A stretch of DNA of 64,000 nt from Aurantiacibacter odishensis (GCF_003605195.1 NZ_QYOS01000024.1:124001-188000), one strand, 5' to 3'. Positions 44,275-53,975 are shown, counted from the stretch's first letter. Notes: generated from the letters alone by a model not told the origin. Numbers and translations: made by a program.

Positions 44275-44874
44275 CTAATCGACTGTCCGGGCGAGAATCA
44301 TTCGCAACGAAAAGCGCGACATCGACTCGATCGCGGCAAGCGGGTTAGGCCCGCAGTCAGTGCGATAGGGGTATGGTTGCTGATGGCACGCGCGATCCGA
44401 GAGTGCGCAAAGGGTACGTCGCCGACGAGCACATACCCCAGCGTGCACCCAACAGGAAGCTTCTCGGCGTACTGCTCGGTGAGAAAACGCTCCATGCCCT
44501 GAGTGACGTACGCTGTAGCTAAGGAGCTGCGGCTTCTCCATTGATCACGTTGAGCCGTTTGCACTCATAGCCAGGTATCTCTCCCGGTCCCAATCGAACA
44601 GCACGGCGAGATCGATGATGCCCTTACTGTATTTTGACCCGTCCGTCGCAAGCCCGAACGGCTCAAACTGATACTCCACTCAGTGGCACAGTCCACGCAC
44701 GACAGCATTCTTGGCGAGGTGATCGACGAGGTTGATTGTGATGCAATCCTCGTCAGGATGTTCTGGAAGAACCGCCATGCAGACTGGCCATGCCGCCGCT
44801 ACCCTTTCCAGAAAGCGATCATCGAAAGAAACGAAATTTTCTAGCCACCCCTGCGCATGGCCGATGAGCATCAA
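44275..44874 (-). pseudogene. Decayed PD-(D/E)XK nuclease-like gene
   Basis: Minus-strand protein-like sequence runs through several broken frames. The first piece (from TTG/ATG at 44874) reads LIGHAQGWLENFVSFDDRF, then AVLPEHPDEDCITINLVDHL and VVRGLCH, where an in-frame TGA replaces a likely Trp codon. The same frame continues VEYQFEPFGLATDGSKYSK and IIDLAVLFDWDRERYLA. A frameshift then gives YECKRLNVINGEA, and another frame carries AYVTQGMERFLTEQYAEKLP and HSRIARAISNHTPIAL. The spacing of IIDL and YECKRL fits the D and ExK catalytic positions of PD-(D/E)XK nucleases. Function before decay is inferred; the gene is clearly not intact. Confidence 0.6.
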
Positions 44875-45231
44875 TCGACGCCTCTCTGTTGCGCCAGGGC
44901 AGCTGCTTGTTGGAGTTCGAGCGCTACTCCGTCGGCGTCGGCCAGCGCCGTGGATCGCAACCAGAAACGCATTTGCATGGGTTTGATAAAATGAAGGCAG
45001 TCACCGACGAAGACGCGCAGGTCTGGCATGAGCTGGAAGTTGCCATCGAGAGGCCTGTGAATGTGGTCTGTAAGTTGCGCGAGCACGTCGCTGGGTTCGC
45101 CGAGGACATCCTACGGCAAGAGTGTTGACGAATGAGAAACGAGAGCCTTGCTCAAAACCTGGATCAATCCCGACTTGAAAAGTGCGGCAGCCCTTGTCGT
45201 GCCGGACTCGTTTCTTCAGCAAGAATCTCAT
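44871..45231 (-). pseudogene. Broken gene upstream of the nuclease-like remnant
   Basis: The minus strand encodes MRFLLKKRVRHDKGCRTFQV and IDPGFEQGSRFSFVNTL, then after a stop/frame break at about 45117 DVLGEPSDVLAQLTDHIHRP, LMPDLRVFVGDCLHFIKPMQ and FWLRSTALADADGVALELQQ, ending with RGVD and a stop. That stop (44871-44873) touches the start of the nuclease-like remnant, so the two formed an operon. I do not recognise the family. Overlapping coupled genes with a nuclease-like partner would suit a defence or restriction module, but this is inference. Confidence 0.5.
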
Positions 45232-45584
45232 CCTGCAGCCTTGAGATTTCCTAGCGCGGTGACTTAGTTCTTCTTGGCAAGCTATCTGCCCGTCTCGAAG
45301 CGTTTACTCGTTTACTATAGGGATGATCACTTGTCAGACGCCGGGCCGTTAGCTGACAGGCGGCTTTTCGACGAAGTAGGCCGAAAGCAGACCCTACACC
45401 TTGCATCTGATTTCCTGATAACGTTTTCTTCCGGAACAACTGTATCCAGGAACGTCACCGGGTTGTATATCTCACCAAGTTATAAGGAGAGTTCCGCGGC
45501 TGGCAGCGCTCCAAGCGCAGCGAGCCGCCAACAAGCCGAGAGTTATTCGCAGAATACTGCTCCGATCGTTGGCTCCCGGTAATT
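45232..45584. other. Gene-free stretch before the M16 peptidase gene end
   Basis: Short open frames exist on both strands but none has start context or family motifs. Minus-strand phrases such as TLRDGQIACQEELSHRARK run without a stop into the broken gene at 44871-45231, which may have been longer at its N-terminus. TGTCAG and CTGACA form an inverted repeat at about 45333-45359 of unknown meaning. Confidence 0.4.
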
Positions 45585-48473
45585 CTAGTCAGCGGGCAAG
45601 ATAAAGGCGGAGATAGTATTGTCCGAGCCAAATATTTCGTGCGCCAATTCCCCGATCTCGCCTGCCGTAGCTGTACGGTAAACCGCTTCGCGCGCGACCA
45701 GGCGATCCAGTCCTTCGCCGGTGGTCTGCGCATTCCCAAGGATATCCAGCCAGTAGCTGTTGCTTTCAAGCGAACTCCCCAGGTCCTCCACCAGCGGCGT
45801 TAGAGCACGCTGGAAATCGTCTTCGTCGATTTCTTCACGCGCCATCTCACGGGCAACGCGAAGAACGCCTTCGCGAACCGTCTCCACCTGCTCGGGCGTC
45901 GTCGTGACGCGCGTGTAGATATATCCGTAATCAGGATAGAGCGGGTCCGAATAGGTGCCTGCACCCGGCGAATAGGTCGATCCCATCTCCTCGCGCAGGA
46001 CTGCGGTCAGGCGATTACGGAATAGGCTCCGCAATATTGCCATGCGGTAGCGGTCGCCTGGATTGCTGGCATCCGGAGCAGGCCAGTAGACATAGACCAG
46101 CGCCTGTTCTTCCGCCCCGCGATGATAGAAGCGGAAAGGCCCTGCGTCATCAGTGGGAAATTCGAGTTGGCGCCGATCAAGATGGGCAGTCTTCTCGTCT
46201 GCACGCTCCGGCAAGGCGCCGAACGTTCGCGCGACTTCGGCAATGGCGGTTTCCCGGTCCACATCTCCCACGATGGTGACTTCGATCAGTCCGTTTTCCA
46301 GCTCTGGTTCGATCCAGGCACGAACTTCCTCGATTGTCGGGGACATGAAGCTTTCCAGGCCATCGAAGCCGAAACGCTTGTCTCCCGAACGCACAAGCCT
46401 TGGCAGGTACTTGTTCGCGACTTCATTGGGTGATGCATCGTGCGTGGGATACCAGGCACGGAGGCTGCGGCGGAGGCGGTTTGCCTCCGTTTCCCGGAAT
46501 GCAGGCGCCATGACTTTCGCCGTCATGAGATCAAGCTGTGAACCCAGGTCTTCCCGGTCCGTTGCGCCGAGCAATTCAAAGGCATCGTTGTCAATCTGTG
46601 TGCGCGTGCGCAACCCAACTCGGCGCCCGGCGAAGATCCGGTCGATTTCATCCTGGGTATGTGCCTCCAACCCGCTGTTGTTGAGCAGGTTGAGGCCCAT
46701 GCGCCGCAAGCCCTCGCTCGGCCTTGGCATGGCAAGCCATCCTTCGCCAACGCGAGCGCGCACGTAGATTGTCCCGGTATCGAACTCCGTCCGCTTGAAA
46801 TTCAGCAAGACGTTGTTGTCGAAGCGAATAAGGTGTGCGCCAGCGGCTTCGGAGAATTTTTCCGCAACAATCTGTCCGGGAACACCGAACTCCGTGTAGG
46901 CGAATTCTTCGACATCTTCCGTTTCGGGAGGAGAGACCGCGACTTGCCGGGAATTGGCAACAGCTCTGGCCAGTGCCTGTTCCCCTCCGTCAGGAGCTTC
47001 GGTCGAAACATAGTAGATGGCAGGGTCGTCTACCCCTGACCAAAGCTCTCCAAATGCCTGTTCCACCTCGCTGAGTGTCAAGTCGGTTACCGCTTCCTCG
47101 AACAGTTCGAGATTTGTTGCTGGCGAAGTAAAAACGCGCTCGGCAGCAAAGGCGTCGATGATTGCTTCGGCATAGTTGTATTCGAAGCCGGCGAATGTCT
47201 TTCGCGTTGCGGCCCTCTCTACGGCAGTTTCGCTTGCCTGCCGAATGATGGCGAGCTGTTCATCCAGCTCACTCTGCGTAAACCCATAAGTGAGAGCGCG
47301 GCGCAGTTCCTGCTCGGCATCGGCCAGAGCGGTCTCCCAATCCTGCGGTGAGGTGCGGATCGTCAGCATCGCACCTTCGATCGTTTCCTCAACCGAGTAG
47401 GTGCCGCCCCTGGCGCCCAGGAACGTCGCCTCACCGCTGTTCACCTTTTCGTGCATTCGCTCGTTGAGAATGCGGAGGCCCAATGCCCGAACCAGCCTTG
47501 CACGCCGTTCCGCACGCGTGTCAGGTCGATCAACATAGGGTTTCAATGCTGCCAGGGTGATCGTGGTTATCGAACCTTCGTCGGTATAGATGCCGATCTT
47601 GCCTGGCTCAATCAGGGCTGGTTCGCGCGTAGCGGCAGGCAATGGCTCTCCTACCGCCTGCCAATCGCCGAAAGTCTCCTTAATCCTGTTCACGGCTTCC
47701 TGCGTGTCGATGTCGCCGATCACCGCAATGAAGGTATTCTCGGGACGGTAGTAACCGCGATAGTAGGACACAAATTCCTCGCGCGGCACGCTGGCGATGC
47801 TTTCACTGGTGCCAATGGGCAGGCGGTCTGTCAGGCCGCTGCCATCCGTAAAGAACGCCAAGCGATCAACGAATGCACGAAAGGAAAGATCGTCTCGCGC
47901 TGCCAGTTCCGACGCGATTACGCCGCGCTCGCGCTCGATGGCCTCTGCGTCCAGCAGCAGCTTGTCGGCCGTTTCACGCATGAGGAAAAATGCTTCGTCC
48001 AGAACTGCATCTTCCACGTTCGGCAGGTTCAGCTTGTAGATAGTCTGATCGAAGCCGGTGCTTGCATTCGTATCTGCGCCAAAGGACAGGCCGTATCGCT
48101 CGAGCCGCCGGACCATCTCGCCTTCAGCCACATTTTCGGAGCCGTTGAAGGCCATATGCTCCAGGAAGTGAGCGAGGCCGCGCTGTGTCTCGGTCTCGTT
48201 CAGCGACCCGGTGTCGATCCGCATGCGGATAGCCGCAGCTTCGCTCGGCGTCGCGTTGTGCATTACGGCATAGCGCAAGCCATTCTCCAGCTGTCCATAA
48301 ATGACGCGGTCATCCGCGGACAGATCACTGGCGTCCTGAGTAAAAGCAGCTTCCTGCTCCGTTTCCTGGGCCTGAACGACCGTACCGCCTGCATACGGGA
48401 GTGTGGCACCGCCTGCCAGCAAGGCCGCTCCAGCAACAGTAGACGCAAGAAAACGACGAAGATGACGAGGCAT
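45585..48473 (-). CDS. Exported M16-family zinc peptidase (PqqL/FusC-like)
   Basis: A 962-residue protein from the ATG preceded by GGAGAAACTC; a longer frame lacks a ribosome site. The signal peptide (RRFLASTVAGAALLAGGATL) predicts periplasmic location. The N-terminal M16 unit has the inverted zinc motif HFLEH (His102, Glu105, His106), with a further Glu ligand expected in IERERG near residue 180. Further M16 domains follow, including RVYSYGAG-like TYSPGAGTYSDPLYPDYGYI near the C-terminus, so the length fits a two-clamshell pitrilysin fold. Downstream of a FecI/FecR-controlled TBDR, it may degrade an imported peptide or protein, like Pectobacterium FusC with FusA or E. coli PqqL with YddB. 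The substrate is unknown. Confidence 0.92.
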   Translation of the reverse strand: MPRHLRRFLASTVAGAALLAGGATLPYAGGTVVQAQETEQEAAFTQDASDLSADDRVIYGQLENGLRYAVMHNATPSEAAAIRMRIDTGSLNETETQRGLAHFLEHMAFNGSENVAEGEMVRRLERYGLSFGADTNASTGFDQTIYKLNLPNVEDAVLDEAFFLMRETADKLLLDAEAIERERGVIASELAARDDLSFRAFVDRLAFFTDGSGLTDRLPIGTSESIASVPREEFVSYYRGYYRPENTFIAVIGDIDTQEAVNRIKETFGDWQAVGEPLPAATREPALIEPGKIGIYTDEGSITTITLAALKPYVDRPDTRAERRARLVRALGLRILNERMHEKVNSGEATFLGARGGTYSVEETIEGAMLTIRTSPQDWETALADAEQELRRALTYGFTQSELDEQLAIIRQASETAVERAATRKTFAGFEYNYAEAIIDAFAAERVFTSPATNLELFEEAVTDLTLSEVEQAFGELWSGVDDPAIYYVSTEAPDGGEQALARAVANSRQVAVSPPETEDVEEFAYTEFGVPGQIVAEKFSEAAGAHLIRFDNNVLLNFKRTEFDTGTIYVRARVGEGWLAMPRPSEGLRRMGLNLLNNSGLEAHTQDEIDRIFAGRRVGLRTRTQIDNDAFELLGATDREDLGSQLDLMTAKVMAPAFRETEANRLRRSLRAWYPTHDASPNEVANKYLPRLVRSGDKRFGFDGLESFMSPTIEEVRAWIEPELENGLIEVTIVGDVDRETAIAEVARTFGALPERADEKTAHLDRRQLEFPTDDAGPFRFYHRGAEEQALVYVYWPAPDASNPGDRYRMAILRSLFRNRLTAVLREEMGSTYSPGAGTYSDPLYPDYGYIYTRVTTTPEQVETVREGVLRVAREMAREEIDEDDFQRALTPLVEDLGSSLESNSYWLDILGNAQTTGEGLDRLVAREAVYRTATAGEIGELAHEIFGSDNTISAFILPAD

Positions 48474-48606
48474 GAGTTTCTCCGGTTGGATCGGGAGGCG
48501 CAGCGCATTCGGCTGGCTATTGTTCAGTAAGATGCAGTGACGCCGGTTTTCCTCAGTCGAGCATCGGCGAAATCTGCCATGGTGGTGCTGGCAAGACACT
48601 CTTGAC

Positions 48607-48634
48607 GCCCGCGCGCCTGATCGGGCGCGCGGGC
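48607..48634. repeat. GC-rich hairpin between TBDR and M16 peptidase genes
   Basis: GCCCGCGCGCC (48607-48617) and its exact complement GGCGCGCGGGC (48624-48634) form an 11-bp stem with a 6-nt loop, 8 bp past the TBDR stop. No T-tract follows, so it may reduce read-through or protect the TBDR mRNA 3' end instead of ending transcription fully. Confidence 0.6.
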
Positions 48635-48641
48635 GCCGAGC

Positions 48642-51600
48642 CTAGAAGCGGGCGCGAATGCCTGCTGTAAGTGTACGACCGCCATTGAACTGGAAATTCA
48701 GTGGGAAAGCGAAGTCTGTATTGCCATCGCCGAACTGCGATCCTGTCAGCAGGCGGACCTCGGCGTCCTTTCCATCTTGCAACAGGTTGTCACCTTCCAC
48801 ATAGACAGTGAAACTGTTGCCGTTCCAATCGAACGTGTACGAAAGCCTTGCGTCGAGCGTATCGTAGGAAGGCACGATCGTGTTGATATTGAATTCATCG
48901 AAAGCCTGGGCGGTTGCCGATTGATAGGTGTAGATCACGGTGCCATCGAAACCGCCGCGATTGTAATTCAGAGATAGATTGTAGACCCACTCGGCCTGGT
49001 CTCGCAGCGGACGATCGAGGGCGACCTGAATTATGTTACCGTCATCATCGCGGGCAGAAACCAGCGTGGGAAAATCGGCGGTCGTATAGGTAGCATTCGC
49101 AAGCACGCCAAAGTCGCTCAGGAAGCCGGGCAGAAAATCCAGTTCGCGAACAAGTTCGACTTCGAACCCGTAGATTTCGCCACCTGCACCATTTTGCGGC
49201 TGATTGAGGACGAATTCGGTCCACTCCGGGAATTCGAACAGATCAGGACGGTCCGCCCGCAGGGGCGCAAAGAATTCCTCGTAGGCTTCACGTACGCCGT
49301 CACCCGACCCGTCGAGAAACTCCACATTGGTGAAATTGTTCTTCACATCCTTGTAGAAGAAGCCAGCTCTGACCAGGCCGATCGAGTCCTCGAAATAGTA
49401 GGAGAGGTCTATGTCGATGTTGTCAGTGACAGTCGCTCGCAAGTCCGGGTTGGGAAGGAATACGGTCACGCGTCCATTTCCCGGTCGCAGATCGGCGAAG
49501 AAGCGCTGGGTGCGGTTCAGCAATCGCAGGTCCGGGTTGACAGTGGACCGGAAGTAGCCAAGCCGGGCAACGATATTGTCCGCCGGGCGGTAGTTCAGCA
49601 AGAAACTTGGTGTCCAGCTGTCGGTCGTGCCTGAAACCTCTTCGAATGTGATCAGCCCGGCGTCCAGGAAGGTCTCTCGCGGTTCGGAGGTGAAACCCGG
49701 ACCAGTCCTGATCGATGGCGAGACAATGGTGATGTTGGACCGGCTTTCGGCCTCGTACCGTACGCCTGCCGTGAGGTCGAAATCGCCGAATTTCAGCTGT
49801 GCTTCGAAATAGGCGGCATACTTCTCCTCACTGGTTTCCGTTGGCTGGAAAGCGCTGGAATCGAGAATCGGGTCGAGGCCGGTGCGGTTTGTCGCACTAT
49901 ACCGCGTGCCGTTGTCGGCGCGCAGGAATTCGAAGACTGTCGGCAACACGCTCGGATCGACCGAAGCGACACTGAAGTCTGGCAGCCCGATGATGTCGAG
50001 GTCGCGAGACCCCAGGATAGCCCCGTCGATTTCGCCGATAGCTATTTCCTGGTTCAGTCGGCGAACGTAACTCTCGATCGTTGAATTGCGCGGATTGGTT
50101 GCATCGTCGAGGGTGTTGCGCTTTGTGGGACGGTATAGCCCGCCCACTTCGACGTACTCGATGAAATCGGGCGCGGGGCGATAGCGAACCTGGAGCTCGG
50201 CATTCCAGCTCTCTGTCGAATTGTCGATCAGGTTGCGACTGGCGATCAGCACATTGAACTGGTCTGGATCGATGATCGCGGCCTGACCTAATGCGGAAAG
50301 GGACGGAATGGGGACACCGTTGGCCCCGGTTGTGTAGAGGCCATCGATTACCCGGAGCGTGCCGTTGGTGTCGGGCGCCGTCACAATCGTCGACGGGTCG
50401 ATGATCTCCTGGATATTGTTGTTAAGCGCGCCTTGCAGGTTGAGAGAGGAGTTGTCGCCTTCGGCGCGCGCCTTCGTATAGCCCAGCCGATATTCGAAAT
50501 CCCAGCGACCCATGGTGGTGTCGCCGCGAAAGCTGACAGTGTCGGTTGTCAGCTTGTTGTCGAGTGTATCGATCGTGTAGCTTGGCCGAAAGTTGGAGAT
50601 GTACTCTCGGCGACGCACTTCGCCGTCGAGTTCGGGGATCGGCATGTCGATTGTCGGCGTGGCTCCCACAAACGAAGTGCTGGTCGTCACCCCCTCGACA
50701 TCTCGCATGTTGCGTTGCAGATCGAGCCGGAGACGCGTGTGCCCACCAAGATCCCAGGCAAAGCCCAGCGAGCCGGTCAGCGTTTTCTCTTCGCGATCGC
50801 GCTGGACGATGTTGCTGCCGATAATCAGGCGCAGCGGTAATTCGGGGTCGAATGGAAACTCGAAACTAGCGGGCACGGTAAAGATCGAGGTGAAGCCGTC
50901 GGGAAGCACCGGGGGGATCACATCGGTCACGCGGCTATCGATGTTCGTACGGTCTGTGTTGCGATACTGCAATGTCGCCACAACGCCGAAATCGGGGGTG
51001 AGCTGCCCTGCAATCGTACCGTTGAGCTGATATTCCTCGCCGTAGGCACGCTCCGGGCTGAACTCGCCTTCCGCGTTCAGATTGAGCGCGAAACTACCAT
51101 AGTCGAGCCCGGACTTGGTTTCGATTTCGACAAGGCCGCCCGAACCAGTGGCTTCATGGCTTGGCAGGAGTGATTTGTGAATCGTGACCTGCGAAAGGTT
51201 CTCTGTAAGGAAGCCGCTCAGGTCAATCGTTCTCTCGAAGCTCGTACCCTGCAGTTCGACACCGTTAAGCTGCACGTTGATGGCTTCGGAACTGAAGCCG
51301 CGCACTGTGATGCGCGAGCCTTCGCCTGTTTCATCATCGCGCCCGAAACCGACGCCGGGCACACGGCGCAAAGCTTCCGATATTGTCTCTGCAGGAAAAC
51401 CGCCCAGCATGTCAGCCGACACGACGGTCGAGTTGTTGGATGCGCGTAGCTGCTCGTTCAACGATCGCTGGATACTGTTAAGGTATCCGGAGACGACGAT
51501 ATCCTCGCCGTTATCGCCCAGGGCGAGGTCCAGATTTCTGCGATCAGCGGCTGACCTCGGTATGGGGAACATCTGCGGGGCGCGCCCCAGATACCGCACA

Positions 51601-52118
51601 CGCAGTTGGTTGGCCCCGGCTGCAACTTCCGGAAACGAGAAAAACCCGCGATCATTTGTCGTTACGGCAAGTTCGGTTCCGATAATTTCGACCAGCGCAC
51701 CAGAAAGGGCTGCGCCTGTGCTGGCATTGCGCACTGTCCCCGAGAGGCCGTTGTTGCTGGCGTCGATCGGAGTTGCGCCTTCTTCCTGTGTGAGTGAAAA
51801 GACATTGTCTGAGACGCGGGCCGCCATCACTCCGGTGCCTGCGAGCAATTCGCCCAGAGCTTCGTCCGATGGAAAAACGCCGCGCACAGCGCTGGATCGC
51901 TTTCCCTCTACAAGATCGGAGGAATACAACAGGTCAACCGAGGAAATCTCCGCGAAGTGATCGAGTGCGCTTGAAAGCGGTTGCGCCGGGATATCGTACT
52001 CCTGCGCATTCAATTGTATCTCGGGATCGCTGGCTTGCTGGGCATGAGCGCCTGTTGAAATTGCAGTCAGGCTGCAACCAGCTGCCAGTGCCGCGAGTGC
52101 AAGTCCTCGATTGAGCAT
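48642..52118 (-). CDS. Transducing TonB-dependent receptor with STN domain
   Basis: A 1158-residue protein; AGGGGAAA precedes the ATG. After the signal peptide (ending GAHAQQ) comes an STN domain (about residues 35-115: YDIPAQPLSSALDHFAEIS, VDLLYSSDLV, LGELLAGTGV), used by FecA-type receptors to signal to FecR. Next is a carboxypeptidase-regulatory-like beta-sandwich (GLSGTVRNASTGAALSGALV, TNDRGFFSFPEV). The plug follows (SADMLGGFPAETISEALRRV, RITVRGFSSEAINVQLNGVE), then a long barrel ending FNGGRTLTAGIRARF with terminal Phe. It probably imports a ligand and reports its presence through FecR to FecI. The M16 gene lies 168 bp downstream on the same strand. Confidence 0.94.
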   Translation of the reverse strand: MLNRGLALAALAAGCSLTAISTGAHAQQASDPEIQLNAQEYDIPAQPLSSALDHFAEISSVDLLYSSDLVEGKRSSAVRGVFPSDEALGELLAGTGVMAARVSDNVFSLTQEEGATPIDASNNGLSGTVRNASTGAALSGALVEIIGTELAVTTNDRGFFSFPEVAAGANQLRVRYLGRAPQMFPIPRSAADRRNLDLALGDNGEDIVVSGYLNSIQRSLNEQLRASNNSTVVSADMLGGFPAETISEALRRVPGVGFGRDDETGEGSRITVRGFSSEAINVQLNGVELQGTSFERTIDLSGFLTENLSQVTIHKSLLPSHEATGSGGLVEIETKSGLDYGSFALNLNAEGEFSPERAYGEEYQLNGTIAGQLTPDFGVVATLQYRNTDRTNIDSRVTDVIPPVLPDGFTSIFTVPASFEFPFDPELPLRLIIGSNIVQRDREEKTLTGSLGFAWDLGGHTRLRLDLQRNMRDVEGVTTSTSFVGATPTIDMPIPELDGEVRRREYISNFRPSYTIDTLDNKLTTDTVSFRGDTTMGRWDFEYRLGYTKARAEGDNSSLNLQGALNNNIQEIIDPSTIVTAPDTNGTLRVIDGLYTTGANGVPIPSLSALGQAAIIDPDQFNVLIASRNLIDNSTESWNAELQVRYRPAPDFIEYVEVGGLYRPTKRNTLDDATNPRNSTIESYVRRLNQEIAIGEIDGAILGSRDLDIIGLPDFSVASVDPSVLPTVFEFLRADNGTRYSATNRTGLDPILDSSAFQPTETSEEKYAAYFEAQLKFGDFDLTAGVRYEAESRSNITIVSPSIRTGPGFTSEPRETFLDAGLITFEEVSGTTDSWTPSFLLNYRPADNIVARLGYFRSTVNPDLRLLNRTQRFFADLRPGNGRVTVFLPNPDLRATVTDNIDIDLSYYFEDSIGLVRAGFFYKDVKNNFTNVEFLDGSGDGVREAYEEFFAPLRADRPDLFEFPEWTEFVLNQPQNGAGGEIYGFEVELVRELDFLPGFLSDFGVLANATYTTADFPTLVSARDDDGNIIQVALDRPLRDQAEWVYNLSLNYNRGGFDGTVIYTYQSATAQAFDEFNINTIVPSYDTLDARLSYTFDWNGNSFTVYVEGDNLLQDGKDAEVRLLTGSQFGDGNTDFAFPLNFQFNGGRTLTAGIRARF

Positions 52119-52293
52119 AAATTTCCCCTGAGCAAATTTGATTATTCTCCGACAGAAACGGCAAATCGATCCCGGCTGTCATCCAATCAAGATGAACCGG
52201 GCGCGCGTTTCCTCAGGGCAACAAGACGAAAAAATGCGTGTGGAAAGGGGAGGGACAAGGCGCCCCGGGCTACGAGAGCGCCTGCTGGATAAG

Positions 52294-53433
52294 TTAAGGA
52301 GCTGAAGTAGCTGGACTAACTTCCAGAATGTTGGCGTCGCCGCGCTTGGCAACTTTTACCGGGAAGCCTGCTTCCAATGCAGCAGAAAAGTGTTCTGCCG
52401 ATCGAATGCGGAAAGTGCCGCTGACCAGCAGGTCGCCCAGTTCCTCGCCCTTCAGGACATATTGCGGGCCGGAATAGCGATTGAACTCAGCGAGGACATC
52501 CCGAAGCGGTGTCTGGTCAAAAACCAGCCTGCCGCTGCGCCAGCTGGTGGCTTGGGCGAGGTTCGAGCGGCTGATCGCAAAACTGCGATCTGGCAGGATG
52601 CGCAGTCGCTCTCCCGCCATCATGTGTGCGCTGTTGGCGCCGATAGACTGGCTGATCAGGTCGACCCGGACCTCTCCCTCAAGCAGGAGGACTTCGGCTT
52701 CTTCTCCCGAACGCCGGACGGAGAATACCGTGCCCAATGCGACGACCTGCTGACTGCCGGCAGTCACGATGAAAGGACGCGACCGGTCCTTGGCAACTTC
52801 GAACAAGGCCTCGCCTTCCAAGAGTTGCAGGTTCCGGTTTTCCGCAGTGTAATTCACACGCACATGCGATGCGGTATTCAAGGTAAGCTTGGATCCGTCC
52901 GGGAGATCGAACACCGCCATTTCACCGACAGTCGTCGTATAGGTGGAACTGAAAGAAAGAGACGCAGACGAGTGTGCAGCGCCTTCACCGCTGGACCGCT
53001 GAGGTGTCGCGAAATCTTCAGTCTCGCTGGACGCTAGCGTTTCGGCACTCGGGTGAAATGAAGGTGGTACGCGATCTTGATCAGTCCATCCAACTCCCAA
53101 GACAACCAGCAGGCCAGCAGCAATGCAAACAAGAAAGACGGCTGCCGCAGACGCGAGTTGCCAGCGAGGGTGCCGGTCCGGTGTCTCGGCGAGTGCTGCA
53201 ACACGCAGACGCACGATCTCCGGGGTCTCGGCAAAATCACCGGCCGCCTGCCAAGTGCGGGCAATATGGTCGTAGGCATCGGAATGAGCCGAAGATTTCG
53301 AACACCACTTGCGGAAATTCTCGCAATCACGCTCCGTAACGGAATCGCTGGACATGCGCGCGAACCAGTCCGCAGCGTCTTGCATGACTGCGCTGTCCTC
53401 CTGTTCGCCAGTCAGGGTATGGCTGGACGCCAT
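52294..53433 (-). CDS. FecR-family anti-sigma factor/sigma regulator
   Basis: A 379-residue membrane protein. The cytoplasmic N-terminal DUF4880-type region (QDAADWFARMSSDSVTERD, FRKWCSKSSAHSDAYDHI) is followed by one membrane helix at about residues 95-118 (ASAAAVFLVCIAAGLLVVLG). The periplasmic FecR domain shows VGEMAVFDLPDGSKLTLNTA, LLEGEALFEVAKD, PFIVTAGSQQVVALGTVFSV and LLEGEVRV. The end (RLVFDQTPLRDVLAEFNRYS) resembles the C-terminal signalling region that meets the receptor STN domain. The start overlaps the fecI-type stop as TAATG. Confidence 0.95.
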   Translation of the reverse strand: MASSHTLTGEQEDSAVMQDAADWFARMSSDSVTERDCENFRKWCSKSSAHSDAYDHIARTWQAAGDFAETPEIVRLRVAALAETPDRHPRWQLASAAAVFLVCIAAGLLVVLGVGWTDQDRVPPSFHPSAETLASSETEDFATPQRSSGEGAAHSSASLSFSSTYTTTVGEMAVFDLPDGSKLTLNTASHVRVNYTAENRNLQLLEGEALFEVAKDRSRPFIVTAGSQQVVALGTVFSVRRSGEEAEVLLLEGEVRVDLISQSIGANSAHMMAGERLRILPDRSFAISRSNLAQATSWRSGRLVFDQTPLRDVLAEFNRYSGPQYVLKGEELGDLLVSGTFRIRSAEHFSAALEAGFPVKVAKRGDANILEVSPATSAP

Positions 53434-53975
53434 TATTCCCGCCCCATCCTTTCGGCCAGATGACGTGCGGCATTCGCAATATGCTTTTCTACCGCACTCA
53501 CTGAAACGCCAATCCTTTTCGCAATCTCGCGATACTTGAAGCCTTCGAAGCGGTGCAAGAGGAACACCGTTCGCGTACGGGGAGGAAGTTCCGCCAGTAC
53601 CTTTTCCAACTGGCGAAGCTCATCCTTGCCCTGCAAGATGCGCTCTGGCGTAATCTCCTCATTAGCAGCCTGAAAAAAAGACAACTCCCGGATCGCGGAG
53701 TTGCGAGTTCCGACCTTTCTATACCTTTCCTTCAGCAGGTTTGCGGCTGCCTGGAACATGTACCCGTCCGGGTTTTCAATCAGTCTGTCACCATTCGAAG
53801 ACCACATGCGACGCATCAATTCCTGCATCAGGTCATCTACGTCGTCGTGCGCAGGCATCCGCTTGATGAAATAGGCTCGAAGAGGTTTTTCATAGCGATC
53901 GATGAACTGTTGGCGTTCATCATCCTGCGCATATGATTTCCGTACTTCGTTTCTGCTCTTCATGAGTTGCATCAT
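53433..53975 (-). CDS. FecI-family ECF sigma factor
   Basis: About 180 residues from the ATG giving MMQLMKSRNEV; a TTG 24 bp earlier would add eight residues and cannot be excluded since neither has a strong ribosome site. Sigma70 region 2 is visible in AYFIKRMPAHDDVDDLMQEL and NPDGYMFQAAANLLKERYRK. Region 4 is LAELPPRTRTVFLLHRFEGF and REIAKRIGVSVSAVEKHIAN. It should direct RNA polymerase to the promoter of the downstream TBDR (in the 175-bp gap at 52119-52293) on signal from FecR. It is the first gene of the set. Confidence 0.94.
   Translation of the reverse strand: MMQLMKSRNEVRKSYAQDDERQQFIDRYEKPLRAYFIKRMPAHDDVDDLMQELMRRMWSSNGDRLIENPDGYMFQAAANLLKERYRKVGTRNSAIRELSFFQAANEEITPERILQGKDELRQLEKVLAELPPRTRTVFLLHRFEGFKYREIAKRIGVSVSAVEKHIANAARHLAERMGRE

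Noticed and set aside
44889-45128. Plus-strand open frame in the remnant region
   Set aside because: The opposite strand carries the more protein-like sequence; this frame has no ribosome site or known motif.
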